Part shown: positions 28,824 to 37,258 of the stretch, piece after piece
Numbering within the stretch: the first letter of the stretch is position 1
Layout: each line of letters starts with the position of its first letter
Assembly (NCBI RefSeq): GCF_014695725.1
Contig: NZ_JACJOU010000013.1
Span: 124,001-188,000, forward strand
DNA: 64,000 nt
Source: Microcoleus sp. FACHB-672
GTDB lineage: Bacteria > Cyanobacteriota > Cyanobacteriia > Cyanobacteriales > Oscillatoriaceae
Reading direction: 5' to 3'
Translations under genes and position numbers: made by a program
Notes under the pieces: model-generated
Database searches by the model: none
What the model saw: only the letters and a program-made list of their open reading frames with translations
Told to the model about the DNA's origin: nothing

Positions 28824-29354
28824 ATGAAACGACAGCTTTCTCAAAGGAACCTTACAACGGTTTTGCTATCAGCAAACCTGATAACAATGTGGGTATTTAA
28901 TAACTTATACAAAAAATTTAGACGAGCCAGCAAAGATGAAAACTTCCTGCATGGGCTAGAAAACCTGGAGGGACTGGTCTCCAAAATTCTTTCTTTGGGA
29001 ATGATCATTGTTATCTTAGCCTCCCTTTGGAATTTGGGACTCTTTCTTTTTCTAGAGCTACTCACAACAGAGCCAGACGATTTTGGTAAGGATTTGTTCA
29101 AAGTTTTTGGTTTATTTTTAAATGTTTTGATTGCCCTTGAAATTCTAGAAAATATTACGGCTTACCTCAAAAAGCACGTAATTCAGGTAGAGTTAGTCAT
29201 TGTGACTTCTATCATTGCAGTCGCTCGTAAGATTATTATCTTGGATCTAGAAAAAATAGAAGGTATTCAAATTATTGGATTAGCTGTTGCAATTTTTTGC
29301 CTTTCAATTAGTTACTGGATCGTTCGTAGCCAAAACGCCAAAAAGTATGACTGA
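28824..29354 (+). CDS. PsiE-like small integral membrane protein
   Basis: About 176 residues with four hydrophobic segments (ILSLGMIIVILASLWNLGLF, FGLFLNVLIALEILENI, ELVIVTSIIAVARKIIIL, IQIIGLAVAIFCLSISYWIV). The ALEILENITAYLKKHV-IQVELVIVT pattern is typical of the phosphate-starvation-inducible PsiE family, whose function is not known. The start is uncertain: a TTG at 28800, ATG at 28824 or ATG at 28890 are all in frame and none has a strong Shine-Dalgarno; the last gives the length most like the family. Its stop overlaps the next gene by 8 bases, indicating translational coupling. Confidence 0.75.
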   Translation: MKRQLSQRNLTTVLLSANLITMWVFNNLYKKFRRASKDENFLHGLENLEGLVSKILSLGMIIVILASLWNLGLFLFLELLTTEPDDFGKDLFKVFGLFLNVLIALEILENITAYLKKHVIQVELVIVTSIIAVARKIIILDLEKIEGIQIIGLAVAIFCLSISYWIVRSQNAKKYD

Positions 29355-30237
29355 TAACTCCCAATCTGGTAGACGTCGCGCACTGCTGTTAGTCAATCGT
29401 GGCGCTAGAAAGGGAGATGAAAGTATCTCTAAAGCAGTTGAACAGTTGCAATACTTAGGGGTTGAGATCCTAGAGGAATCGACAGAGCATCCTCTACAAA
29501 TCCCCGATCTAATTCGGCGCTACCGGCATCAAGTGGATTTGGTGATTATTGGAGGCGGTGATGGCACTATGAATGCAGCCGCAGAGGGATTGATAGACTC
29601 TCAGTTACCTTTGGGGATTTTGCCTTTGGGAACGGCAAATGACCTCGCTCGGACTTTAGAAATTCCCACTTCTATACCCGATGCCTGCCAAATTATTGCT
29701 GCCGGCAAAATTCGGCGCATTGACTTGGGTTGCGTGAATGGCAAATACTTTTTTAATGTGGCAAGTTTAGGGCTGAGCGTGCAAATTACCCAACAGTTGA
29801 GCAAGGAGGCAAAGCGCCGGTGGGGAGTTTTTGCCTATGCTTTGACTGCTCTTAAGGTGCTTTGGAAATCTCGACCTTTTAGAGCAGAGATACGCCTAAA
29901 GGGAAAATCAATAAAAGTGAAAACGGTTCAAATTGCCATCGGTAACGGGCGTTATTATGGGGGTGGGATGACTGTTGCTGAGGATGCGACCATTGACGAC
30001 CGGCGGCTGGATCTCTACAGTCTGGAAATTAAATCCTGGTGGCAAATGATTCTCTTGCTGCCGGCAATGCGGCAAGGAAATCATGCTGATTTGCGTGGTG
30101 TTCGCGCCCTCAACGGCACTGAATTTGAGGTGTTTACTCGCAAACCTCGCCCCATCAATACCGATGGCGAAATTACTACCCACACGCCGGCTCAATTCCG
30201 CGTCATTCCTCAAGCTTTAGCTGTTTTGGTTCCTTAA
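29347..30237 (+). CDS. Diacylglycerol/lipid kinase family protein (YegS/DgkB-like)
   Basis: 296 residues with the DAGK catalytic-domain motifs: nucleotide-binding GGGDGTMNAAAEGL, PLGTANDLARTL, and YGGGMTVAEDATIDDRRLDLY. Members phosphorylate diacylglycerol or related lipids at the membrane. The frame opens at 29287, but the ATG at 29347 overlaps the end of the PsiE-like gene (ATGACTGA), a typical coupled arrangement, so I use it. Substrate is not determined by sequence. Confidence 0.88.
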   Translation: MTDNSQSGRRRALLLVNRGARKGDESISKAVEQLQYLGVEILEESTEHPLQIPDLIRRYRHQVDLVIIGGGDGTMNAAAEGLIDSQLPLGILPLGTANDLARTLEIPTSIPDACQIIAAGKIRRIDLGCVNGKYFFNVASLGLSVQITQQLSKEAKRRWGVFAYALTALKVLWKSRPFRAEIRLKGKSIKVKTVQIAIGNGRYYGGGMTVAEDATIDDRRLDLYSLEIKSWWQMILLLPAMRQGNHADLRGVRALNGTEFEVFTRKPRPINTDGEITTHTPAQFRVIPQALAVLVP

Positions 30238-31046
30238 GCAGTTCCCTCTCAAACTCATTTATGCTTTTAAGTCCAAAAGTCAGAGAAGTCTGGGTTTATT
30301 AAACTGTCTAAAATTTAATAAATTTTGCATTGACTGATTGGAAAAAATCTGAATTTTGCTGAGTGAATTTAAAGATTATTAAGAGCGAAGACAGAACTTA
30401 AGATGTTGGTAAAAAAAATCTTACCATTTAAAAATTATTGATGTACTAGAAGTTTAGCTATCTTTTCAAAAATAGGCATTTACAAATCTTAACAAAATAT
30501 TTTATTAACTTGGAAAAATTTATGTGGGAAGCGTGAGCGTTTTAAAGTTCAATGGATATTGCTATCGGTGCGGCTTTAAGGGTTTGGGTGCTTGAGGATG
30601 AACCGTGTCCATTTAAACTTAAAAGGTTGAAGAAGAAGAGGAAGACTGACTTCCCAAGGGTGCAATGATGCCATAAGCTAACTGGACGCCTTCAAGACGG
30701 CAAAGTGAATCAATGGCCAGCACCTAATGTTAAGTGCCGGTGCCGGCATGGCTGCTGGGTCAATCCGAACCGGGACAGATGCCTTGCATCTACAAGCCTG
30801 AGCCGGGGATAGTGATAGCACTGCATGGCATCGGCAGCAATAAGCTGAGAATCTGCAAGCGTCTTGTAACACCTTCAAACTCTCTGTTGCCGGTGCCACT
30901 GCACTAGCAATCGAGGCCAAGCACAATCTGTTTCAGATAAACCCGATTAAGCGATCGAATGTCAGAACATATCTTAGTCTTCATCTCTTCCCAAATGGAG
31001 GGATGGGACATGATAATTTTGAGGCTAAGTGAGATTAGGAGTTCTA
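30238..31046. other. Long noncoding region upstream of the ParM/ParR-like pair
   Basis: About 800 bases. The first 300 are very AT-rich and include a small hairpin GGTAA/TTACC near 30421; the last part is richer in CCGG. A minus-strand frame at 30678-30926 shows no motif and is not called. If the actin-like pair is a segregation system, a centromere would be expected here, but I see no clear iterons. Confidence 0.5.
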
Positions 31047-32204
31047 ATGAATAGCCAACAAAACGCTGCTACCCCGATGAATGCCCCGAAGTCAACGACG
31101 ACTTCGTTGAATAATGCCAAACCAACCTCTAATTTGATCAACAAATCGATTCTGAGCGTCGATCTGGGCCGAACGTCTACAAAAACCTGCGTAAGTCGAG
31201 AGCCTGATAGTGTCATTTTCATCCCGGCTAATATCGTCGAGAAGCCGGTGCAAGAGCTGCGCGGGGGCATCTTTGAAGCTCGCACCACCGATCCTTTACT
31301 GGATTTGTGGGTAGAGTACCAGGGGAGTGGGTACGCCCTTGGGCAACTAGCAGCCGACTTTGGGGCGAATCTTTACTCTAGCGCCAACCAAGAAAAGCAA
31401 TCTAAGACTGAAGACGCCCTGCCAAAAGTCTTAACTTGTATCGGTTACTTTAGCGACAAGCTCAAGGATAAGGACGATCTGTCCGTTGTGATCAGCCTGC
31501 CTTACTACGCCCAAGAAGAGTTTGAGCGTGAGAAAGAAAAGCTTGTTAACTTGCTAACCGGCCCTCACACGATGAGCTTCCGGGGCGAGCAGATGTCAAT
31601 TAACATTACCAAGGTGTGGGTGATGCCCGAAGGGTATGGCAGCCTCATCTGGTGTGAAGGCGAATCGAAAAAGCCGGCAACGACAGACCTGTCAAAAGTG
31701 CCGGTGGCCATTATAGACATTGGACATCAAACGACTGATTGTTTAATGGTCGATAGTTTCCGGTTCGCACGGGCTGCATCCAAGAGCGAACCCTTCGCCA
31801 TGACTGAGTTTTACAAACAAGTCGCCGCTCAGATTGAAGGGTCAGATCCCCAGTCTCTGTCTCTGATCGAGGCAGTCAACCGAGCCAAAGGTGATCGGTT
31901 CTACCGGCCAAGGGGGGCAACGAAACCGACCAACCTTGATGATATTTTGCCGAACCTGAAAGAAAGTTTTTCTCGTGAAATGTGCGCTCGTGTGCTGGCA
32001 TGGCTGCCAGAGCGCGTTAAAGCGGTGATTCTGACTGGTGGGGGAGGAGAATTCTTCTGGGAAGATATGCAACTCTTGCTCAAAGATGCCCGGATCGAAG
32101 CACATTTAGCCTCGCCGTCTCGACAAGCGAATGCCTTGGGACAGTATATTTATGGAGAAGCACAGTTAGCAACATTCCCTGCTCGCGCCAATAATAAGGC
32201 TTGA
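31047..32204 (+). CDS. Actin-like ParM/StbA-family ATPase
   Basis: 385 residues. The actin-superfamily nucleotide motifs are visible: phosphate-1 SVDLGRTSTKTCV, phosphate-2 VAIIDIGHQTTDCLMV, and adenosine motif KAVILTGGGGEFFWED. Plasmid ParM/StbA filaments push DNA apart; here the protein has an Asn/Thr-rich ~35-residue N-terminal extension. An in-frame GTG lies 18 bases earlier, but AGGAG before the ATG at 31047 decides the start. The next gene begins 6 bases past this stop and has a ParR-like look, so the two probably form one module. A role in chromosome, plasmid or protein positioning is inferred. Confidence 0.85.
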   Translation: MNSQQNAATPMNAPKSTTTSLNNAKPTSNLINKSILSVDLGRTSTKTCVSREPDSVIFIPANIVEKPVQELRGGIFEARTTDPLLDLWVEYQGSGYALGQLAADFGANLYSSANQEKQSKTEDALPKVLTCIGYFSDKLKDKDDLSVVISLPYYAQEEFEREKEKLVNLLTGPHTMSFRGEQMSINITKVWVMPEGYGSLIWCEGESKKPATTDLSKVPVAIIDIGHQTTDCLMVDSFRFARAASKSEPFAMTEFYKQVAAQIEGSDPQSLSLIEAVNRAKGDRFYRPRGATKPTNLDDILPNLKESFSREMCARVLAWLPERVKAVILTGGGGEFFWEDMQLLLKDARIEAHLASPSRQANALGQYIYGEAQLATFPARANNKA

Positions 32205-32209
32205 ACCTG

Positions 32210-32809
32210 ATGTTCCAGAGGTCAAATAAGACAAATAAATCGGTCACGTTCAACCAAGAGGTTGCTGACCAAACCTTGTTGACGGTGATTGAAACCGAGT
32301 TGGCCAAACAACCGCACAAGACCTTCAGCGACCTCTGTAAAGAAGCTCTGTGGCAATTTTTGTGCGTCCCTGAATCTTTACGGCCCAGCCCAAAAATTGG
32401 GGAAATGGAACAGCAAATCGCTGACCTCCAGCGTCAATTTGCTGAGTTTGAGAAACAGGGAGCGGCTAAATCATCTGTCGGCGCGGTGTCGGTATTTGAA
32501 CCTCAGCAGCCTAAGCCGGGGGCAAGCCAGACGGAACAACAAGTGGCTGAGGTGCAACGCCAACTTGCCGCGCTGGAGCAACAGGTAATGGCGAAGGAAT
32601 CGGGCCGGCTGGAAACCCTGGAACGCCAACTGCATCAACTCAGCCAGCAGATGATGCAGTTGGCTCTGCAAGTCAGTCAGGGTTCCCCTATTAACAGCAC
32701 TCCGCTGCCAGAACCCCCGCCACAACCAGTGACTCCTGAACCTGAACCTCTTATAGAAGAAATCGATCCTGAGATCGCTCGTCTTAGAGGGTTACTAGAG
32801 GAGTTCTGA
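32210..32809 (+). CDS. ParR-like ribbon-helix-helix/coiled-coil partner of the actin-like protein
   Basis: About 199 residues. Residues ~10-50 (SVTFNQEVADQTLLTVIE, then KTFSDLCKEALWQFL) look like a ribbon-helix-helix DNA-binding fold. They are followed by a long Gln/Glu-rich coiled coil with a repeated QQ(I/V)A(D/E)(L/V)QRQ(F/L)A unit and a Pro-rich tail. ParR adaptor proteins bind a centromere with an RHH domain and couple it to ParM, so the order ParM-ParR fits. The start codon (ATG 32210, or TTG 32201 overlapping the previous stop) is not certain. Confidence 0.7.
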   Translation: MFQRSNKTNKSVTFNQEVADQTLLTVIETELAKQPHKTFSDLCKEALWQFLCVPESLRPSPKIGEMEQQIADLQRQFAEFEKQGAAKSSVGAVSVFEPQQPKPGASQTEQQVAEVQRQLAALEQQVMAKESGRLETLERQLHQLSQQMMQLALQVSQGSPINSTPLPEPPPQPVTPEPEPLIEEIDPEIARLRGLLEEF

Positions 32810-33092
32810 GGCTACTTTACGGCGTTGACCGGCATCTACCTGAGATTCTATTCGCGCTAGAAGGGTGAAGCGTGGCACTGCCCTGCCTGTACAGGTGTGA
32901 AGGGTGAAGGCTAAAATTTCACACTTGTATGGGCACAGAGCGCAAAGGCTTAACTTCGCTATTCAGTTCTATTCATTGGATCGCTGAAAGCGAAGAAGGC
33001 ATTTGCATCTGCTCAAGCTCATCTGAGTCGCTGAAGAATGGAACCTCACGGCAGGGTTGAGGAAATCTCCGTCATTCAAGGCGAGAAGGATG

Positions 33093-33623
33093 TCAATTGA
33101 CCTCTGTGGTAATTTTTATGACGTAGGGGTGATATTTATTTGGCTCGTAGGAACCGATCCAAACTTGGTAAGTTCCTGCGAGCCATTGGCCGGCAATCCC
33201 TGGATTTTTACTTCTGCCGGGTGAGTCATCATTGCACCAACTCCCCCCAGGGCCACGGATCAAAAGCGTTGTGTCTGCACTGCTTTCAACTTGAATGCTG
33301 AGATAGTTAAAAAAAGCAGTCAGCGTCAGGACGTGGTCAGGTTCTTTGTCTACAAAACCAACGCAAGAGCCATTGGCTGTTTCTTTGCGACCGGCAATCC
33401 CTTCTGCGGCGATTGATCCGCCACTGATGCCGCTAATCGCTTTCGGGTCAGGTTTAAACTTAGGGCTGAGGGTAATCGTTTCAAATAAAGGCACCGAAGC
33501 CGGCTGCGCTTGCAAATCCGAGTGGTTCCAGAATCCAATCGCCACAACCGAAACAGCCACGGCAAATGTCCAGCCGCACACCTTCAACCATTTCGAGCGT
33601 TTATATAGCCCTCTGTCGTGCAT
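33093..33623 (-). CDS. Secreted protein with pre-peptidase-like beta domain
   Basis: 176 residues. A basic N-terminus and hydrophobic helix (FAVAVSVVAIGF, then SDLQAQPA) look like a signal peptide or anchor. The remainder has the look of a PPC-like beta-sandwich: VLTLTAFFNYLSIQVES, TTLLIRGPGGSWCNDD, and GTYQVWIGSYE. Two cysteines (in GSCVGF and WCNDD) could form a disulfide. I recognise the pattern from cyanobacterial hypothetical exported proteins; function unknown. Confidence 0.75.
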   Translation of the reverse strand: MHDRGLYKRSKWLKVCGWTFAVAVSVVAIGFWNHSDLQAQPASVPLFETITLSPKFKPDPKAISGISGGSIAAEGIAGRKETANGSCVGFVDKEPDHVLTLTAFFNYLSIQVESSADTTLLIRGPGGSWCNDDSPGRSKNPGIAGQWLAGTYQVWIGSYEPNKYHPYVIKITTEVN

Positions 33624-33915
33624 TGCGATTGTCTATTGCGCTTTGGAAATCAGAGATTTTAGCATTTGAGGTTTAGATTTTAGATGAGAACTAAACCGCC
33701 GGCACCTTAAAAAAATTAAACTATTTTGAGTTAGGAACTTTGACCTATTCCCGGCAACTTTAACACAAAATGCACGAAATTCGTTAAAAGTTCCCCTAGG
33801 GAGTTCCTGCCGGCGGCAACTGAACTCAAGTTCCCTCTCTCGCCGTCTCCCGATTTCCCCCTCTATCTTCATTAGCAGGGCCAGCAGTGCCGGCCCAACG
33901 TTTAAGCTTCAAGGG

Positions 33916-35853
33916 TTATTGATTGGCGGAATGTTTACCGGCAATTTGTTCTCTGATCGATTGAATTTGTTGGGTGAGTTCTTGGCGGTGAGAGGCTTGC
34001 AACAAATAGCGGTAAATAAACCAACCGGAGTATCCCATGCCAACCACTTCAAAAATTCCACCTAGGAGCGGGATACTGTTGAACACATCCAACAGTGCCT
34101 GAAGCACTCTCAAGCCGAGCAACACACCGATGATCAGACCGAAGGAGTTGATCAGCTTTTTATTCTGTGCGAAAAACTCAGTCACGGAAGTCGGCAAATC
34201 GGACAAAGTTGAGAGAACTTGCTCCTTGATCTGCTGAAACTGGTCTTCAGTTGGGACAGGTGCCGGTGTTTCCTCTCCAACCCAGGCGTCAGGAGGCGGG
34301 GGTTCCGTCACCATACCGGAAACTGCTGGATCTGGCAAAGACGTTGCAGACGGCGTCTCATCGACTGGTTGCTCTGGAGTTGGTAGTTCGGTCATGGCAC
34401 CCTCCTGTGGGTTATTCACACCTAAGACACTTTGCAAGCGGGTTTTATCCCAAGAGCGCTGATGAAGCAGTAGCCAAGATTGTATCAAATCTGGCCCGTG
34501 TACTTCGCCGGTGAGTGCCGCCCGCAGGGAGCGCATCAGCATCCCCTTTTTTACATTTTGCTCTTTTGTCACCTTTTTGATCGCTTCTTGGGCGTCAGAC
34601 TCGGTGAGGGGCTGCTGGCTGTCTAATATAGCCAGAATCGCTTCTAAAACTTTGGGGGCGTCTGGTTGCTGGAGTTGGTCGGCTGCTTCCTCATGGAATT
34701 CTATCCCTTGGACAAAGAATACTCGGCTCATAGGCACTGCTTCATCAAGCCGGTTGAAGCTTGGGCCAATGAGGGCGGTGAGCTGTTCTAGCCAAGCGCG
34801 TTCACCGACTGGATCGAATTGATAACCAGCTTCTTGCCAGTAGGGAATGAGCAAGTCAGTTAGCTGGGGCACCGGCATCGCTTGGATGTAGTGCCGGTTG
34901 AGAGAGTTAAGTTTGTCCCAGTCAAACTTAGCACCGGCTTTATTCACGCGGTCAAAGCTGAACTTTTCTGCTGCCGGTGCTAGGGTGAATATCTCTTCAT
35001 TATCGGGGGATGACCAGCCCAGCAAGGTCATGTAATTGACCAGTGCTTCAGCGGTATAACCCATCTGCTTAAAGTCAGAAATTGAGGTGACGCCGTCGCG
35101 TTTCGATAGCTTTTGGCCAGATTGATTGAGAATCAGCGGCGTGTGGGCAAATTCTGGAATTTTTGCCTCAAACGCTTCGTAGAGCAAAATTTGTTTTGGC
35201 GTGTTTCCGATGTGATCTTCGCCTCGGATGACGTGGGTGATTCGCATATCAATGTCATCCACGACGACTGCCAGGTTGTACAGGGGTTGGCCGATGTCGT
35301 CTTTGGTGGAGGCGCGGGCAACCACCATGTCTCCGCCAAGATCGCTGCCTCGCCAACTAACTTCGCCCCGTACTAAGTCATTCCAGATGATTTGCCGGTC
35401 ATCGTCGATTTTAAAGCGAATGACTGAGGTGCGTCCTTCGGCTTCAAAGGCGTCCCGTTCTTCCTGTGTCAGGTTCCGGTGCCGGTTGTCATAGCGGGGG
35501 GCTTCTTTTTTGGCCTTTTGCTCCTCCCGCATTTGAGTCAGTTCTTCTTCTGTGCAGTAGCAGCGATAGGCTAGCCCTTTATCCAGAAGGGTCTGAATCA
35601 TCTGCCGGTAGTAGTCAAGGCGCTGCGATTGAAAAAATGGCCCCGCATCCCAGTTCAGCCCCAGCCAGGTGAGACCCTCTAGGATATTCTCGGTATATTC
35701 GGGGCGTGAGCGTTCGAGATCGGTATCTTCTACGCGCAAGATGAACTGGCCGCCGTTATGACGGGCGTAGAGCCAGTTAAAGACAGCCGTTCTGGCTGTT
35801 CCGATATGTAAGTTGCCGGTTGGGCTTGGGGCAAGACGAACTCTAACAGTCAC
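33916..35853 (-). CDS. gltX: Glutamyl-tRNA synthetase with C-terminal membrane CAAD domain
   Basis: 645 residues, against about 480 for a standard GluRS. The catalytic part has the HIGH-type motif [12 protein letters not shown] and KMSKS-type motif KLSKRDG, and charges tRNA-Glu for translation and tetrapyrrole synthesis. After about residue 485 a Pro/Glu-rich linker leads to a segment with two hydrophobic stretches ([18 protein letters not shown] and [16 protein letters not shown]) and a charged tail. This matches the cyanobacterial CAAD domain known to anchor some aminoacyl-tRNA synthetases in thylakoid membranes. It lies next to a tRNA-Asp gene on the same strand. Confidence 0.93.
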   Translation of the reverse strand: MTVRVRLAPSPTGNLHIGTARTAVFNWLYARHNGGQFILRVEDTDLERSRPEYTENILEGLTWLGLNWDAGPFFQSQRLDYYRQMIQTLLDKGLAYRCYCTEEELTQMREEQKAKKEAPRYDNRHRNLTQEERDAFEAEGRTSVIRFKIDDDRQIIWNDLVRGEVSWRGSDLGGDMVVARASTKDDIGQPLYNLAVVVDDIDMRITHVIRGEDHIGNTPKQILLYEAFEAKIPEFAHTPLILNQSGQKLSKRDGVTSISDFKQMGYTAEALVNYMTLLGWSSPDNEEIFTLAPAAEKFSFDRVNKAGAKFDWDKLNSLNRHYIQAMPVPQLTDLLIPYWQEAGYQFDPVGERAWLEQLTALIGPSFNRLDEAVPMSRVFFVQGIEFHEEAADQLQQPDAPKVLEAILAILDSQQPLTESDAQEAIKKVTKEQNVKKGMLMRSLRAALTGEVHGPDLIQSWLLLHQRSWDKTRLQSVLGVNNPQEGAMTELPTPEQPVDETPSATSLPDPAVSGMVTEPPPPDAWVGEETPAPVPTEDQFQQIKEQVLSTLSDLPTSVTEFFAQNKKLINSFGLIIGVLLGLRVLQALLDVFNSIPLLGGIFEVVGMGYSGWFIYRYLLQASHRQELTQQIQSIREQIAGKHSANQ

Positions 35854-35976
35854 AGCAATCTCTCTTAAAGGCTAGATGCAAGTAGGCCGGCCAAAGTTAA
35901 GTATAAAATGGCCTTTCTACTTCTCTCTAAATTCAAGACACTATTGTTAAGCGTCTTAATACCAAGCTTACCAGAA

Positions 35977-36050
35977 CGGGACTGACGGGGCTCGAACCCG
36001 CAACTTCCGCCGTGACAGGGCGGTGCTCTAACCAATTGAACTACAGTCCC
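35977..36050 (-). tRNA. tRNA-Asp (GUC)
   Basis: Read on the minus strand: 7-bp acceptor GGGACTG/CAGTCCC, D arm GTTC/GAGC, anticodon stem CCGCC/GGCGG with loop CTGTCAC (anticodon GTC), a 5-base variable loop, T arm with TTCGAGC, and discriminator G. CCA is not encoded. It lies upstream of gltX. Confidence 0.95.
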
Positions 36051-36116
36051 TTTTTTTCGCCAAGATTCATTATGCACACATTTCTGAGCTTTGTCAAACA
36101 CTTTTTTGAAAATGGC

Positions 36117-36160
36117 TGAGTGGGGCATGGGGCATGGAGCATTGGGCATTGGGCATTGGA
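36117..36160. repeat. Heptamer-type tandem repeat (GGGCATT/GGGCATG)
   Basis: Runs of GGGCATG, then GGGCATT, same class as those at 25524, 54524 and 57858. Confidence 0.85.
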
Positions 36161-36648
36161 AGAGGCGGTGGGGGACGCCGGCAGGCTTAAAAGCGGGTGA
36201 ACCAGCAAGATATTTACTTGCCGTAGCAGTTATTCAAAATTTGGATAAGGATGCCAAAAATATTAGTAGTGCATCTTGCTCCCATAGATGACAGCCGGCA
36301 GGCAAGATGCCGGCACTACAAAAAATTGACAAAAATTGGGACGTACCCACCAGCTTTGCGTGCGATTGCATCTCCTTCTCAGCTGTGATGAGAACTTTAA
36401 ATTATAAATTGGAACACCTTAAAGTGATTTGAGGTCTGGTCTAAATGATGCCTCATTAGATATGATATGAACCATTTAGGTTAAGGGAAGGCCGGCAGCA
36501 AACCTACTGAAAGACAAATAACCTGATATCGCTTATAACCTGATCTAACATCTTTGTGGCTTATTTTGAGTCAATTTGCTGCAAAGGCTTTATTATAAGA
36601 TTCGTTAACTTTCTATTGAACGCCTGCCACCCGTGAGGAGCCGTAAAC
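36161..36648. other. Intergenic region with dispersed palindromic element
   Basis: No gene seen. A MITE-like inverted repeat occupies 36265-36320; the rest is AT-rich and precedes the exported-protein gene, whose ATG is preceded by GAGGAG. Confidence 0.5.
36265..36320. repeat. Imperfect terminal inverted repeat, MITE-like
   Basis: AGTAGTGCATCTTGC on the left pairs with GCAAGATGCCGGCACTAC on the right except for a CCGG insertion. No coding capacity. It resembles the small dispersed palindromes of cyanobacterial genomes. Confidence 0.6.
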
Positions 36649-37200
36649 ATGAAAACTATTCAAAGTTTGTTTATTTTCCCAGTCACGTTTCTTTCTCTAC
36701 TTTCAGCTTTAAAACTTCAAGCGCAAACCAATTCAACTTATTTGTTTAATATGGAGTGCCAGAGCCGAACTCCTGAAATTCAGCAACCTTTAAAACCTGT
36801 TGAGCAGGCAACGAAGGTGAAATTCGGAAAGAATTCTTTCCCAGAAATTGCTTATCTCTATAATAGATATGTGTTGAAGGAGTCGGGAGATATTATAAAT
36901 AACAGTGCGGCGGCATCTGAAGTGGTTTGTGGAGTGCCTTCTGGATTTTCTCAACTAAATTTGGAGTTCGGTTTAGACAGGAATAGCAAAGTAACTGACA
37001 AAGAAGATATTATCCTATTAGAAGTTTATAGCAATCGGCAGCTGGTGGGTCAAAGATATATCACGCGGGCCGAAGAAAAGCAAATCTGGTCGATTGATCT
37101 CCAAAACGCTCAAAGTGTCACGCTGAGAGCGGATTGCATTCACCCCGACTGGTGGAACAATTGCCCTCGTTTATCCTTTACGGATATTAGCTTAAATTGA
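36649..37200 (+). CDS. Exported protein of unknown function (possible NPCBM-like beta domain)
   Basis: 183 residues with a clear signal peptide (MKTIQSLFIFPVTFLSLLSA, cleavage after KLQAQ). The mature part alternates short polar and hydrophobic strands and ends AQSVTLRADCIHPDWWNNCPRL, which recalls NPCBM/carbohydrate-binding beta-sandwich domains, though I would not rely on that. Cysteines in MECQS, VVCG, DCI and NCP suggest disulfides outside the cytoplasm. GAGGAG precedes the start. It is convergent with the nuclease gene that follows. Confidence 0.7.
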   Translation: MKTIQSLFIFPVTFLSLLSALKLQAQTNSTYLFNMECQSRTPEIQQPLKPVEQATKVKFGKNSFPEIAYLYNRYVLKESGDIINNSAAASEVVCGVPSGFSQLNLEFGLDRNSKVTDKEDIILLEVYSNRQLVGQRYITRAEEKQIWSIDLQNAQSVTLRADCIHPDWWNNCPRLSFTDISLN

Positions 37201-37258
37201 GGCAAATTTGATTTGCCTAAGCAAGCTTTAAAATTTTAAAAGTGCCTCATTTTATTGG

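Noticed and set aside
30678-30926. 82-codon minus-strand frame upstream of the actin-like gene
   Set aside because: No ribosome-binding site, no motif, Cys/Ala-rich chance composition.
35865-36149. 94-codon minus-strand frame over the tRNA-Asp gene
   Set aside because: It reads straight through a well-folded tRNA and heptamer repeats, so it is not coding.
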